This document shows, one piece after another, positions 10,800 through 21,333 of a stretch of DNA of 40,558 nucleotides. The stretch lies in contig MU835262.1 in the NCBI GenBank assembly GCA_029204225.1, positions 1-40,558 on the forward strand. The letters are read 5' to 3'. The notes under the pieces were generated by a model that had not been told where the DNA came from, ran no database searches, and saw nothing but the letters and a program-made list of their open reading frames with translations. Origin of the DNA: Diphasiastrum complanatum. Lineage: Eukaryota; Streptophyta; Lycopodiopsida; Lycopodiales; Lycopodiaceae. The first letter of the stretch is position 1. Each line of letters opens with the position of its first letter. The position numbers and the translations under genes are program-made.

Positions 10800-13440
10800 G
10801 TTTGTCATTACTGGCAATATGGGAGCTAAGGCAATTCGGTCAAACAAGCATTGCGTGTGCTTGGAGACAGACGAGGAGATGTATGAACATTTCCTCTCCA
10901 AGATTGAAGAGAATTGAAGGCAAGTTGAAATTCAAACATTTAAGTTCAGGGCACTTCATGTATTTTGTTGGCTTATTCTTAGGTAATTAACGTGCACATG
11001 TTTAACCTTGTAGAGGGCTTGATAGAGAATACACGAAGATTTGGAGACCAACATCATTTATTTGTGCTTTAAAGTTTTCTTGCACATTAGAAAATAGATT
11101 TGTTGCTAAGACCTCTGACTGATATAAAAGGTTTTCACTAGTAACTATTAATGGTCAAGGATTCTACCAGGAAGAAGCACAAAACTTTAAAGGCAACTAT
11201 TTGACCTTACTTTTCACAAGATATTCTATGTTGTCGATGTTATTTAAGGAGGCTCATAAAACTTCGATTGTTTGGAAGTATACTTGTGTATAACATGTTA
11301 TTTGCACACCCTAGTTTCATTGTTTAGAAATCTATTTGCCTCTAACATGTTTTTTTATGCAGCCCACTCTCTTACTCACCCATTCACCAATTGGAGCCTT
11401 TAGCCTCACTCACCAATTTCCCAAATTAATTTCTCTTACACATGACCTCTGACCAATATTTCGTGCTTTTATTATAACTCTAAATTCTAGATTTCTATTT
11501 GGTTCAATCCTTCTCGTCATTGGGTTGTTATCGTTGGATATCTGGTGTTAGCTCTAAAGGTGTGAAGAAAGGCTCCTAGTTAAAGCACACTTTTGTTGTT
11601 GTATAGTTCGATATCATCACACTTGTTGTGTATAAGGCTGATCTTGTAGTAACAAATTGGAAAATGATAAAAATGGGGGTATTATTTGAAAAAACCTAGC
11701 TAGAATTTCTCGCTAGCTTCTCGTATGCACTTAATTGTACCAATAGTAATTTGGCCAAACACAATGGACCAACACAAGCACTATCAAGTCCCATTACACA
11801 CAAATATTTCAAGTGTTGTCAGAGATCCTGTGGCTTGTACTTGTAAAAGATCTAGAAGTTGAGTGGCCTATTATGCAGCAACCCATATCCACTTCTGATG
11901 GGATCGGTATGATAAATACTAGATTTTCTTCCTTGAGGATAACATGTCATTCCTCTATTTCAAAGGATAAGAGAAAACCATCTTGAGTGCCTTTTGAGAC
12001 CTCATAACAATAGAAATTTTCAAGGTATTTGGGACCTTTATGCCTAAGCGTCACATATTCTTGATTCTATTTACTCCAAATACATTTTGTCGAACCGACA
12101 ACTAGGGTTAGGACATCTTCAACAGTGAAGCTTGGACACTAAAAAATTGTTTGAATCAAACAATCTTGATTCAATTCATTTTGGCTCATAAACTTAAACT
12201 AAAAAAGAACCAACATGAAACAAATTGTACCTCATGTATTTGAGATTAATAAACTGATTATTTGTGAGGTCTCTCATCTTCTAAAATACAATCATGCCAC
12301 AATTAAGATGGCTGCTAAGCATGTGATTATAAGAAGAATATTTTTAGCTGTCATTGATGATTTTTTGTCTCTAACCAAATGAGCAAACGTAGAGCGTTCT
12401 ATGCAGAATTTGTATTCATGGATTACTTTTTGATAATTCAAATAGGAGGATGTAGGATGGAGGTGGAGGCAGAGGGTTGATGATGGCTTTAGGATTAGCA
12501 TGAAAACATTCTAGTCAAATACGTTCATTTTGCAATATTGGCAATGGTAATTCGATTGTGGAATTAATTTGAAACTTTATGTGCAAGTTGACGGCTTAAG
12601 TAGCATCACATCATTATTGATATACCAAAATATTCAAAATCCTCGAGCCACTGAAAGCCTTGAACTTTATCTTGTGGCAAGATGCCCTTAGAAGTAATGA
12701 TCAAGGAAGTAATTCACATCCCTTGAAATGGTCAACAAAGTTGGCACCTCTGGCTTTCACACAACCTGGGGTCTAGAATTATTACACCACTGAGTAGAAC
12801 TTTTATTAAGACATCCATGCTCCATTGTCGGACAACTATGCACAAGGACTTAGAGAATGCCTTCATACCTTCAGTTACCATGGCCAGATAGTGCTTCCCA
12901 AAATAGTATTGAGAGAAATCCATGGATACAATCAATAAATACACCTGCAAGTGCTTGACAACCAAAATTCATGATTGTTCTACAAGGTTATTGAAAGAAG
13001 TGGTCGTTACATCACAATAAATCTTGCACTGTTGTTGAAAATATCTCATGCCAATCAATTCTACAGCCATGGCCAAACAAAAGCACAACAATAGATGTTT
13101 TGGACTGATTGAACAAAATTCAGTGCAAATTTTTTTTGATATGTTGTTTGCTGCACTATTTTACAAAAACAAATCCCTGCTTGCAACGAGTCCTTAGGCT
13201 GTTCAAGCAAGAGCTTATTCATGATTATAAAATTTTGTCGCAACCAATATATTGTAATGGCGACTCCATAGTCTGCAATTGTTGTACAAGTATGCAGGAG
13301 TTTAAATCCCTGCAAAAGCGTTGCTTTGGTAAACAAAGAGCTTAATATTTAGTATGCCTTAGACACCAAGGCCGCAATGAAAAGTATTTTTCTATCTTGA
13401 CTCTGTATGTAGAAGTAGAAAGTTCGCAGGGACCTGCATC
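10800..13440. other. No gene recognised (about 2.6 kb)
   Basis: AT-rich. Minus-strand open stretches at 12732-12965 and 13061-13336 are under 100 residues, unlike anything I know, and without splice-linked continuation. Probably decayed element sequence. Confidence 0.4.
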
Positions 13441-13772
13441 GTTCTATATAAAGGCATACACGTAAATTTCTTTTTCTTTGCTGGGTCCCCCTGCTAGAAC
13501 ATGCATGCAACAAGAAGAAAGTAATGATTCTTCTACTGCTAAGTTGAAAGGTTTCATTTTTATTTTAAAATCTACCAAACTGGTACTATTGTGCAAGTCA
13601 AGTATGGTGGCCCACATTGTGCTCACCACTATACAACTTTTCACAAAAATGCTCGCCAAAAAATGCTCGCCTAAAAATCGCAACCCCATATTAGGACTAT
13701 TCCATGTCCTTTGCAGAATATGGTCATTACATTCTTCCTCCCTTAAACATGTTCTATCCTCAGAAGTAATAA
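13441..13772 (-). pseudogene. Possible Gypsy pol tail / 3' untranslated remnant
   Basis: Directly downstream (leftward) of the chromodomain scrap. The minus strand gives DRTCLREEECNDH-like sequence and short open frames, resembling the region after pol in plant chromoviruses, where the text around 13730 fits the common post-pol 'C-rich' stretch. Weak similarity only. Confidence 0.3.
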
Positions 13773-14066
13773 CTAGGGAAGATCCAATTTGTATGCTTTT
13801 AACTCTTTCCCATGAAACATTATCCTCAATCTAACCAACCATCTACTCAAGTACCCAGAGATAGAACGATTTCTTGTTTGTTTATCTCTGATTTTGAGTA
13901 CTCTTTTAGGGTCCAAAAGTACATTGAGCGATAAGTCCTCCAAATGGGTAAAATCTTCAATATTTCTAAGTGTCATCATCATATAAACTAAACTTACATG
14001 ATACACTGGATGACGAGCAGTTGACCAATCCTGAAGATTAAGTTCAAAAGCTAACAAATTAATCAT
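13773..14066 (-). pseudogene. Gypsy (chromovirus) integrase C-terminus and chromodomain remnant
   Basis: The minus-strand frame gives AFELNLQDWSTARHPVYHVS, followed by LDPKRVLKIRDKQTRNRSIS, GYLSRWLV and MFHGKEL. This matches the order in plant Ty3/Gypsy polyproteins: a '...L(P) x W x I H xVFHVS' block at the end of integrase, then the chromodomain 'vLdxRxkxxRNrxixeylVkWxg...WE'. Chromodomains steer integration toward marked chromatin. The aromatic cage is only partly kept (YL, W), and the final WE is blurred to FHGKE. No 3' LTR was found to the left. It shares orientation with the LTR and primer site at 16614-17084 and may be the other end of that element. Confidence 0.7.
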
Positions 14067-15611
14067 TTAATTTCACATCTACCTCGAAAATCAATTTTTA
14101 GTCTAACTTCAATATCAAATCAGTACTTAGAGATGGAGTAATTCTCAAATTATCTATTTGTGCACTACTATATCAACCTTTAGAAGTACACTAAGAGATA
14201 AATCTTTCTATTGGGCTTGACTCTCTCCAATCAAGTAACGTCACTTTCATGTCATCTCCATTTACATGAATCATTGGGTGAAATGTCACCTTACATTGGA
14301 AATCAATGTTTAAAAGTTAAAAATCCAAACAATTATAGTCCAAGACGGTCATCCACAATTTCTTGTAGACTTGTCATAAATGCTTCTTAGTACCCATACA
14401 CTTAGATTTTTTCAAAAAAACTAAGGTGCATCAATTCATCTTACCAAAGTCTCTTCGGAGATCCATCAAGATTAAAATGACTTCAACTCACTCCATATAC
14501 TTTCTTGAGTTAAGTGCTCTATCCCTAACAACATATGCAAGGAAATAGCATCCATACACTCTTAATAGATTTATTTTTCTCCTAATTAACCGAAGATTTA
14601 GGCTGAAAACAATACAAAGCATTCCTTGACTACAATTTGTAAAGAAAGCAAATTTCTCATAAGTAACAATTACTTAATAAAAATGCATGTGAGATATACA
14701 TAATCCCAAATATGCATTGGAGTAAAGAAATTTAGAGTTCAAATAACATATTTAAATCCTTGACTCTCCCAATTGATCAAGAATTACTCATTATCTTAAG
14801 AATCCTCACATTTTCTTATAATCTTCTAATGACCTTTAAGTATCTATTTATGATCTGTCAATCATAAACATTTAGAATCTTATGTTTCGTCAATCATAAT
14901 TTACAAAATTCCAAAACCATACTTCATCATTAAAAAAATACTAGAGTATATGCTCAACATATAACTCAAGAAATATAAGAAACATTTTGAGATCTTTTCC
15001 GCAAGGGAAAAATTACTGGATTTCAAGAATATTCTTTCAAACCGATTCTTAACCAGATTATGAGTTCCAAATTCTACAATCAACCAAGTAATTAAAGACC
15101 ATACAACATTCATCTTTAACAACATAAACTTTATACAATCCCCTAGAATAAATTTTATTTCTCGATTGATAAATACTCACCCAAGAATTTCGTATATTCT
15201 ATGCACACAATTTCTTGATGAATCAAAATGACTCATAGATTATGTGTCTTACAAGCAATACACACAAAATAACCAGTTTCCCCTTCACATTGTCTGTTTT
15301 AACAATTAACTTCCACAGGAGCAAATCAACTACTCAAGTTAATTGCCCATGATTTAGAAATCTTAAATATCTAGGTGAAGAATTCAATTATACTAGTATA
15401 ACACCACATTTAAATCCTTATCCAAATCATTTTTAAGTTTACCTATAGATTTATCAGAACAGATCTGTTAACTCTGCAAGTAATTGTCAAACACAATACT
15501 TGATCATATGTCTATGTTCAATGACTAGGTTAAGTGCACCAGATAACCTTAGTAACTAGGAATACATAGTAGATCCAAACAAGATTAATCGTACATATAG
15601 GAGAATGTATT
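14067..15611. other. No gene recognised (about 1.5 kb)
   Basis: Very AT-rich. A second, weaker copy of the chromodomain-flank text (TAGAAGTACACTAAGAGATAA near 14180, compare 13910) suggests duplicated or degraded Gypsy sequence. Nothing else assignable. Confidence 0.4.
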
Positions 15612-15892
15612 GTCAGTAATAGGCTTATTCCTTTTACAGATTGAATTAGCTTTGTAGAGCACGCGGTTTCGTCTGCTATTGTCTTGTGCTCCACAACATT
15701 ATTCACATATATATTTTGCTATATTTAATTTGATAATAGCTCTGTTTTGTTCTACGTCTAGATTTGTGTCAATATTGCTATGCTTTTCTATATTCTGCCT
15801 GACTCTCTTATTGCTCAATCTGGTAATCTGTTCTTAGCAAATTATTATTAGTCTGGCTGTTGACGACTAATATTTAGTCTTGCCTTTCACGT
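15612..15892 (+). mobile_element. Copia LTR fragment
   Basis: Matches the 3' part of the LTR at 19375-19600 (shared ATTGTCAGTAATAGG, ATTTGTGTCAATA, GCTTTTC) and the complement of 2330-2640. The fragment keeps the GACGACTAATATTTAGTC segment but lacks both LTR termini and any primer site. Plus orientation. Confidence 0.85.
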
Positions 15893-16613
15893 TAGTTTCT
15901 TCATTGAAGAACGAGGCTGTAGCTTGGAAGATTTACTTTTGGAAATGGATCGAATACTGCGGCCCATGGGGATTGTTATCATTAGAGATAAGCCATCACT
16001 AAAATGATGAGCCTTCCCTTGTCCTTGACCTTGAATAACACAAATTAGATGCCTTTAAGAAAGTGTACTTAGTTCTCAGAGATAATGTAGGAGCCAAGTT
16101 GTTGATTGAGACTTACTTTGCTGATGTCCCTATAGAGTTTACAAGCTACTTACTAACGCTTGTCTCAAGCTGAATAAACCTTTCTTGACAACCATAGAAT
16201 TCCAAAAAAAATGCCTACTAACAGTCTCAAAACCCTCTTCCGATGCCTGAGATTCAAGCTTGGATCTAAAGACAAACTGGAGGGAAAGAGATTTAAACAA
16301 CTGTTATTTCAGATTGAAATCGGAAAGCTCAATTGGTGGATACAGAGATGACCAATGGAGCCTGGAAGTGGACTGAGTAGGGTTAGTTAGGTTAGGGTTG
16401 TAGGTAGGTAGGATTAGGTTTTTTTTTAAACCTTCAAAACTTCAAAATGAAGAAATAAAAAAATGGACAACAGAAACCAAACTTCAAAGTTTAAGCATCT
16501 GAACAGAACTGAAAAATTCAAAGTTAAAAATTAGCAAAAAGAAAGTTACGAATGCAATAAACTTATCAAATCTAATGAAATTCACATAGAATCATCATGA
16601 ATTTAGGATCTAT
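15893..16613. other. Unassigned; probably the 5' internal region of a minus-strand Gypsy element
   Basis: No open frame recognised. It lies just downstream (in minus orientation) of the primer site at 16614, where leader and gag would be expected. A run of GGTTAGG / GTAGGTAGGTAGG repeats sits at 16380-16420. Confidence 0.35.
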
Positions 16614-16625
16614 GCTCTGATACCA
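16614..16625 (-). other. Primer binding site, initiator Met-tRNA type
   Basis: The minus strand reads TGGTATCAGAGC, separated from the LTR end by the five bases TTTCT, a spacer common in Gypsy elements. Confidence 0.85.
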
Positions 16626-16630
16626 AGAAA

Positions 16631-17084
16631 TGTCATGTGTCAAATCCCAAACTAATAGCAATAGCAATGAAGTAAAGCTAGAAGCAATAAAAGAACAAGA
16701 CCATCATGATAGCATGTCCATAGAAAGCTAGAAACATGGAGATCACCATAGAATTACAATAGAAATGAAAAGAATAGTACAAGATATGAACATGAGCACG
16801 GATTCATGTGGATAGGGCACATGAGACCTAGCAATGGAGATCCCTATGGCTCACATTCACAAGGAGGAAGCAAGAAGCTCTCACTTGCAAATGAGCCAAA
16901 AGATTCCAAAAGTGATGTCTCTTGCCTAGTTATAGACAATGCTCTCACTTAACTAAACATAACGATCTTGAGGGATAGTTAGCCCTTGTTAAGTGTTCTA
17001 ATATCTCCTTTAATTGGGCCTACAAAGCTTACATTGGATATTATCTTGTATATATCTGCATGGATGTACCAAAAGTACATGACA
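16631..17084 (-). mobile_element. LTR, 454 bp, probably Gypsy
   Basis: Begins TGTCATGT and ends ACATGACA: perfect 8-bp inverted ends with the TG/CA rule kept. The primer site lies five bases beyond its left end, so it is the 5' LTR of a minus-strand element running leftward. It is unrelated in sequence to the Copia LTRs. It adjoins plus-strand Gypsy coding sequence at about 17090, so it likely inserted into that older element. The bases following it are AGAAG; the matching target-site copy was not located. Confidence 0.75.
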
Positions 17085-17097
17085 AGAAGAGGTTAAA

Positions 17098-18704
17098 GTG
17101 GCTTTTATCACGCACTTTAAATCAAGAAAGTTACTAGAAGATCCATTTCTCTGGTTAAGCAAAGTCAAGATGGGAAAGACGAGAGTGCTCACAAATATAT
17201 TGACTAGTCATATGAACTTATCTTTTGGAGAGTTCTTGCAGATTGCACCTCAAGCAAAGAGCATTCTGGTAGATTGGATCAAAATGCGAAAGAGCCCTTG
17301 TATTGCGTGGGCTACGAAGGAACCACAACGTCCTTCACATTGAAGCAACGTGGGAGAGTGAGCAATACAATATCAATGTACCAATCAAACACAAGAGATA
17401 TGAGGACGAAGCTGCAATGGTAGATGGAGGATCAGGAGTCGACTTGATATCCACTACCATATATCAAAAATGGGATTTGCAAGGACTGAAGCCAACAAGA
17501 TTTACTATCAAGCTGGCTGATGAGTCCTATGTCAAACCTAAAGGTGTAGTTGAAGATATCCCAATAAAGATAGTGGGAGTGCAATTCGTAATCACCTTTT
17601 TGTGGTGATGGAAAGTCCAGAGTCTCCTTTTGTCTATCGAGTTTTACCAGGGAGATCTTGGTTGAGAGTCGCGCAAGTGGTTCACAAGTGGGGAACATGA
17701 AAACTCACCTTCAAGAATCGAGAACATGCCAATTCACGAGATGCAAGAAGCCTTCAAAAACTATACCTTAGATGACGTAGTAATTATGATGTCACAAGAA
17801 CAAAGAAAACCTGATCATAATCAGGAACCAGAAGAACAAGTATTTGAAGTACTTGCATGGACACAACCTATGAATCTAGCTGAGCCAAGTGAAGAAGAAA
17901 AGATTGTTCATGTGGGAGAACAATTAACAACCACTCAGTTCACATGGCTACGTACCTTGTTGGAGTACAAAGATTGTTTTGCATGGACCTACAAAAATCT
18001 GAAGAGTATACCACCAACCGTAGACCAACACACCATACCCTTGGTGGGTGGAGCAGTTCCCAAGGTGAGCCGGTATTATCGCTACAATCCTAATTACACG
18101 GAATTCATCAAGCAAGAGTTGCAAAAAAATGCTCGATGTCAATTTCATTTATGAAATTGAGCATACATAATGGGTATCACCAATAGTCATAGTACCCAAA
18201 AAGAACCAAAAAAATGTGAATCTGTGTGAATATGAAGGCGTTAAATGTGGTTACCAAGAAAGTCATTTTTCCTTACCTTTCACGGAAAGTGTTCTGGATA
18301 GAGTAGCAAGAGCAGAAGCTTACAGTTTCTAAACGGCTTTAGTGACTATAATCAAGTAAAAATAGCGCCAGAAGATCAACATAAGACAACAATCACCACT
18401 GAATGGGAAACTTATGCCTATAAGGTAATGCCATTTGGTCTTTGCAATGCCCCGAGTACCTTCTAGTGAGTTATGCAAGCGACATTCAAAGAGTACCTGC
18501 AAAAATTTCTGGAGATTTTCTTGGATGATCTGTGCATGCACGGGCCAAACTCAAAACATTATCCAATTTGGAGAAAGTGTTTAAGCAATGTCGCGAGTAT
18601 TAGATATCCTTGAACCCAGAAAAGTGTCAGTTTTGGGTGACACATGGTTTGATATTGGGTCATATCGTATCAAGACATGGAATCGCCACAGATCTATCAA
18701 AGAT
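17098..18704 (+). pseudogene. Gypsy protease-reverse transcriptase remnant
   Basis: Pol blocks in order: FLQIAPQAKSILVDWIK (17230-17280); protease with MVDGGSGVDLIST (Asp at 17423), a plant Gypsy variant of the aspartic protease active site; the pre-RT block DCFAWTYKNLKSIPP and IPLVGGAVPK with YRYNPNY (17970-18100); WVSPIVIVPKKNQ (18169-18207); DYNQVKIAPEDQHKTTI and YAYKVMPFGLCNAPSTF (18340-18463); the catalytic box FLDDLCMHG (about 18516-18545), where YxDD has become FLDD; and LGHIVSRHGIATDLSKI. Many stops and frameshifts break it. The left end is cut by the LTR at 16631-17084 and the right end by the Copia LTR at 18705, which lands in the RT C-terminal region. RNase H and integrase are absent. 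Confidence 0.92.
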
Positions 18705-19738
18705 TGTTGGATTTATCTCCTCTACTCTCCTAAATCCTATGATAATATGCCTCCATTCATGGTACTGCATTTTTATTTGTGTTGTCCCATAGTCTACATA
18801 TTTGCACTGTTTGTCGCCATAGTTTGTATTTTTACTCATGATTTTCCATAGGCAAAAAACACGACAATGTCGCAAAAAAACCTGACACTATCGCCTTTTC
18901 ACCTTCGAGCCATCCTGAGCAACTGTGTTTTACTTCCAGAAAGGCGACAGTTGCACAGGCTGCATAAATACAAGTAAATTTAAACAGGCGAAAAATGCGA
19001 CACTACATTTTTACACGCAATTTATGACAGGCAAAAAAGCCGACAATGCGACAGTCTACATTTTTACACGCAATTTATGACCGGCAAAAAAGCCGACAAA
19101 GTGTCACAATTTTCGCATTTTCTCCAGCATCAATTTTAGCGAAGCCTGACGTCGCGGCCTCCTCACGCTTGTTCTATGCACTGTGCAATCAGATTTGACA
19201 GCGATAGTAGCCACCCACGATCTCCTACAGATGGCACAACCACTTTTGTACCTTTTTCATCTGCACACCTGTAAAATTTGTGTATATAATATTCACAGAT
19301 AGAGAATGAAACAAGCATGTAACATGTGAGATAGACATTGTAGATGCTTTCACGCATCGATTCTTTCTTTCAGACAGATTGTCAGTAATAGGTTCATAAC
19401 CTTCGTAGATCGTGATTAGCTTTGTGAAACACGCGGTTACATCCACGATTGTTTTGTTATCACCTGCATTATTGACTTTATATTTCGTTATACTTAATCT
19501 GATTACAGCTCTGTTTGGTTCTACGTTCAAATTTGTGTCAATACTGCAATGCTTTTCCATGTTCTGTCTGACTATCTAATTGATTTGTTTGGTTTTCTGC
19601 TCATCACTTCCGCTACCACCATGCATTAGAAGCTCTAAAATTATTGTGTTCTTATGTTCGCCTACTAAGTCACCAGTAGTGCACGCACCGAGAGAATTGA
19701 AGGGGACTGATCTATCATTCTCTATCATTTCTTCGACA
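18705..19738 (+). mobile_element. Copia 5' LTR, 1034 bp, inserted in Gypsy RT
   Basis: Starts TGTTGGATTTATCTCC and ends CTTCGACA, directly before a primer site. The start matches the complement of the LTR at 2960 almost base for base. An internal array has several AAAAA(A/G)CCGAC / GCGACA motifs and repeated ATTTTTACACGCAATTTATG (about 19008 and 19062). A TATA-like TATATAATA lies at about 19273. The flanking bases before it are AAGAT. Confidence 0.92.
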
Positions 19739-19750
19739 TGGTATCAGAGC
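19739..19750 (+). other. Primer binding site, initiator Met-tRNA type
   Basis: TGGTATCAGAGC directly after the LTR CA. Confidence 0.93.
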
Positions 19751-19972
19751 CATAGGTTGTTATTCTATGATTATTTAGAGCTTCAATATCAGAAACCATA
19801 TGATTTCTCAAGCAGTTTCATTTCAGAGCTATTTCTATAACCTGATTAGCTTCCACAGAAACAAGACTCTACTAGCCGATAGAGTGATTGTCTTTTTGTT
19901 CTGTAATTTAGCACCAAATTTTCATACTTAAGTCACTGATAGTTACTACTATCAACTAGACTAATCTTCCAC

Positions 19973-20790
19973 ATGGATTTTCAAGGGAAAGCCAGTCCTA
20001 TTATGGACAAGCTTGATGGAGCTAATTACCATCTGTGAAAATTTAAGATGAGAACAGTGCTAATGGCTAAGGAGTTGTATGACGTTGTTACAGGTGCAGA
20101 GGGAATACCCAAAGCTGACAATGTAGCAATCTCCAGATGGAAGCTGAAGGATGGCAAAGCATTTGCGGTGATCATCCTCAACATTTCGGATATTCAGATC
20201 GGCCATGTGTCCGAAGCTTAGACATCCAAGGAAGTCTGGGACATCTTGAGCACATTATACAAAGTGCGAGAAATAGCTTCCAAGCTACATCTTAGGAAGA
20301 AATGTTACTCCCTCAAGATGACAAATGGTGATTCCCTGCAGAATCACATCAACCAAAAACCTGCTGAATGGCTGCTATCAGATATGTCATAGATGATCAA
20401 GATGTAGTAATGCAACTGCTTAAAAGCTTGCCAAACTCATACGACAGCTAGGTGATGATCATCACAACGCATCCAGAGCTGACTCTTTCAAGAGTCATTG
20501 CAATGTTGTTGCAGGAAGACACGCGGAGGAACGAAGCCTCTAGTTCTTCAGCCGATTCTCACGCCTTTTACACCAACAGAGGCATGACTAAGCAGAAGAA
20601 GAAGAAAGGCTCGAAGCAATCAAGCAAGACCAGAAACCGACACAGCACAAAGAACAATCAAACCCGCAGACTAAGAAGAAACTATTCTGCAGATACTGCA
20701 AGAGAAACAACCACGAGATTCAAGATTGTCGGATACTACAAGCAAAGAACAACAACAAGGGACAGTACAAAAGGCCTAATATTCTATATG
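19973..20790 (+). pseudogene. Copia gag remnant with CCHC zinc knuckle
   Basis: The ATG at 19973 opens MDFQGKASPIMDKLDGANYH, followed by a stop where Trp is expected (TGG to TGA). The frame continues through MAKELYDVVTGAEG, RWKLKDGKAFAV and QIGHVSEA, then another stop, then TSKEVWDILSTLYKV and GDSLQNHINQ. Further frameshifts lie at 20350-20460. A later block keeps a canonical nucleocapsid knuckle, CRYCKRNNHEIQDC (20688-20729, C-X2-C-X4-H-X4-C), in a frame different from the flanking open stretch. Everything after about 20790 (protease, integrase, RT) is missing, and host-like sequence follows. Same family as the minus-strand gag at 1162-1812. Confidence 0.9.
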
Positions 20791-21191
20791 CATGAACACT
20801 TCTCATACCAATGACTTCCACATAAGAAGATGCACATGTTATGGTCCAAATAAATAAAATGAATGAGCCATAGAAGTTGAACAATGAATAGAAAGAAGAG
20901 ATAGCAAACTAAAGCAATCATCATCACAAGAAAAATCATCATAAGATGGCAAACTCTAGTATTCTCGCAAGGCTTGTATTTGTTGGTTTGCACATGCATA
21001 ATAAATTGGTATTTTTTGCATGCAATAATGCAACACGAGAGAATATATAGAATAGAATCAGTGAGCATCGCCTCCGAGTTTGCTTTTCTTAAAATGAAAA
21101 AGCAGCTATGCTTTTCCAACGGATCAGATAGATTGAATCAGATGTGCTTTCTTTTACTATTATAGAGATGCCATGGGGAAGGCAGATTGAG
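20791..21191. other. Upstream region of the His/Pro-rich gene
   Basis: No open frame of note. This AT-rich 400 bp separates the truncated Copia gag from the TATA box of the next gene and would contain its promoter unless that promoter reaches into the element. CCATGG at 21170 and GATCGATC near 21203 are visible, but I assign no factor to them. Confidence 0.4.
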
Positions 21192-21199
21192 TATATAAA
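21192..21199 (+). promoter_or_regulatory. TATA box of the His/Pro-rich protein gene
   Basis: TATATAAA, 135 bp before the chosen start codon. The intervening sequence is pyrimidine-rich (TCTCTTCGATCTCCTCCTCC), typical of a plant 5' leader. The start site is expected about 30 bp downstream. Confidence 0.7.
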
Positions 21200-21333
21200 G
21201 CGATCGATCTGTCTCTTCGATCTCCTCCTCCTTACGCTACACAAGTGATCCAAGTGTTGTGACCTCTTTTGGCTTATTACTACTAGCTTGCTGCACGAAA
21301 CGAAACATACATTCAGTATTCCATACAAAGACC

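Noticed and set aside
12732-13336. Two minus-strand open stretches as possible genes
   Set aside because: Short, no conserved motif, no splice continuation; left as unassigned.
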